Shown one piece after another: positions 5,247 through 5,443 of a DNA stretch of 5,443 nt (the first letter of the stretch is position 1; each line of letters opens with the position of its first letter). Position numbers and translations under genes: made by a program. The DNA is taken from contig JANYBF010000514.1 of the NCBI GenBank assembly GCA_025360895.1, positions 1 to 5,443 of the forward strand, in the 5' to 3' direction. Under the pieces are notes generated by a model. That model was not told where the DNA came from and did no database searches. It saw only the letters and a program-made list of their open reading frames with translations. The DNA is from Verrucomicrobiota bacterium. Its GTDB lineage: Bacteria > Verrucomicrobiota > Verrucomicrobiia > Limisphaerales > JADLHS01.

Positions 5247-5328
5247 AATAACAGAAACCGTCGGCTTGATTTCGGCTTTAACTGTTGGAATAGGCTCACG
5301 TCAAAATCAAAACTGATTCCGATGCGGT
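5247..5328. other. 82-bp gap between convergent genes
   Basis: This stretch separates the ends of the DUF3445 and DUF5615 genes. It contains a short direct repeat (TCGGCTT twice, near 5264-5278) and several A runs, but no stem followed by a T-run, so I see no intrinsic terminator for either gene. Confidence 0.4.
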
Positions 5329-5443
5329 TTAAAATGTAAGGATGTCCCGCTGGTGCCGCTGCAACAGCGAAAGCAAATCATTACGGGTGCAATTGCCGAG
5401 GCAAAGCCAGATGAACTTGGGCGGCGCTCCGTAAAGCAAGGCA
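5329..5443 (-). CDS. DUF5615 PIN-like protein (probable toxin), C-terminal end
   Basis: The reverse strand from the right edge reads 37 residues to a TAA at 5331-5329: ALLYGAPPKFIWLCLGNC (1-18), then TRNDLLSLLQRHQRDILTF. This is the C-terminal signature of the DUF5615 family, usually 'G.PPKvIWlrlGNcst.ei..lLr.....I..F'. These small (about 110-125 residue) proteins have a Mut7-C/PIN-like fold and are commonly encoded just downstream of a DUF433 antitoxin-like gene. On this strand that partner would lie beyond the right edge. The catalytic aspartates of the PIN-like fold sit in the missing N-terminal part, so intactness cannot be judged. The protein stops right after ILTF, somewhat earlier than many relatives, which often continue for several residues. 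Family call good, toxin role inferred from the family. Confidence 0.8.
   Translation of the reverse strand, partial: ALLYGAPPKFIWLCLGNCTRNDLLSLLQRHQRDILTF

Noticed and set aside
1..5443. CRISPR array, insertion sequence, prophage or defence island
   Set aside because: No regularly spaced repeats, transposase, integrase or defence effector genes are visible apart from the partial DUF5615 gene at the right edge.

Overview
The window is about 5.4 kb of moderately GC-rich bacterial DNA with short intergenic gaps and genes on both strands. The likely source is an environmental Verrucomicrobiota relative of the Pedosphaera/Limisphaerales type. That is an inference from three things: a secreted DUF1080 (3-keto-disaccharide hydrolase) protein, a GC-rich intergenic repeat whose chance translation reads GVPPVGGP/RGTPN as I remember it from those genomes, and mostly weak or absent Shine-Dalgarno sites. 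No 16S rRNA or other phylogenetic marker is present to settle it.

Layout, left to right. (1) 1-335, minus: 5' part of a paired-CBS-domain protein with a strong ribosome binding site, running off the left edge. (2) 336-940: 605 nt without a convincing protein gene. It holds a perfect palindrome, two small hairpin elements, an 11-bp tandem duplication, a good sigma70-type promoter pointing right (TTGACA-N16-TATTCT) and a decayed tRNA-Ala(UGC)-like sequence ending in CCA. (3) 941-1979, plus: a small membrane-anchored protein of unknown function followed after 1 nt by the glutamine amidotransferase subunit of anthranilate/aminodeoxychorismate synthase (pabA/trpG). (4) 1993-2394, minus: a small predicted lipoprotein, ending 13 nt from the end of pabA. 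(5) 2395-2529: a divergent promoter region whose two putative -35 boxes form an inverted repeat. (6) 2530-3225, plus: a secreted DUF1080 protein. (7) 3214-4191, minus: a ten-helix EamA/DMT transporter, convergent with and overlapping the DUF1080 gene by 12 bp. (8) 4192-4436: intergenic DNA carrying a nested inverted-repeat element bounded by complementary C and G tracts. (9) 4437-5246, plus: a DUF3445/HODM alpha-subunit-like protein (heme-dependent oxidative N-demethylase family). (10) 5329-5443, minus: the C-terminal end of a DUF5615 PIN-like protein, probably the toxin of a toxin-antitoxin pair whose remainder lies off the right edge.

The genes do not form one pathway. The only likely operon is the small membrane protein with pabA. 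The window looks like ordinary chromosomal housekeeping and accessory genes. The most unusual parts are non-coding: the tRNA relic downstream of a promoter, the nested repeat at 4196-4304 and the symmetrical divergent promoter.
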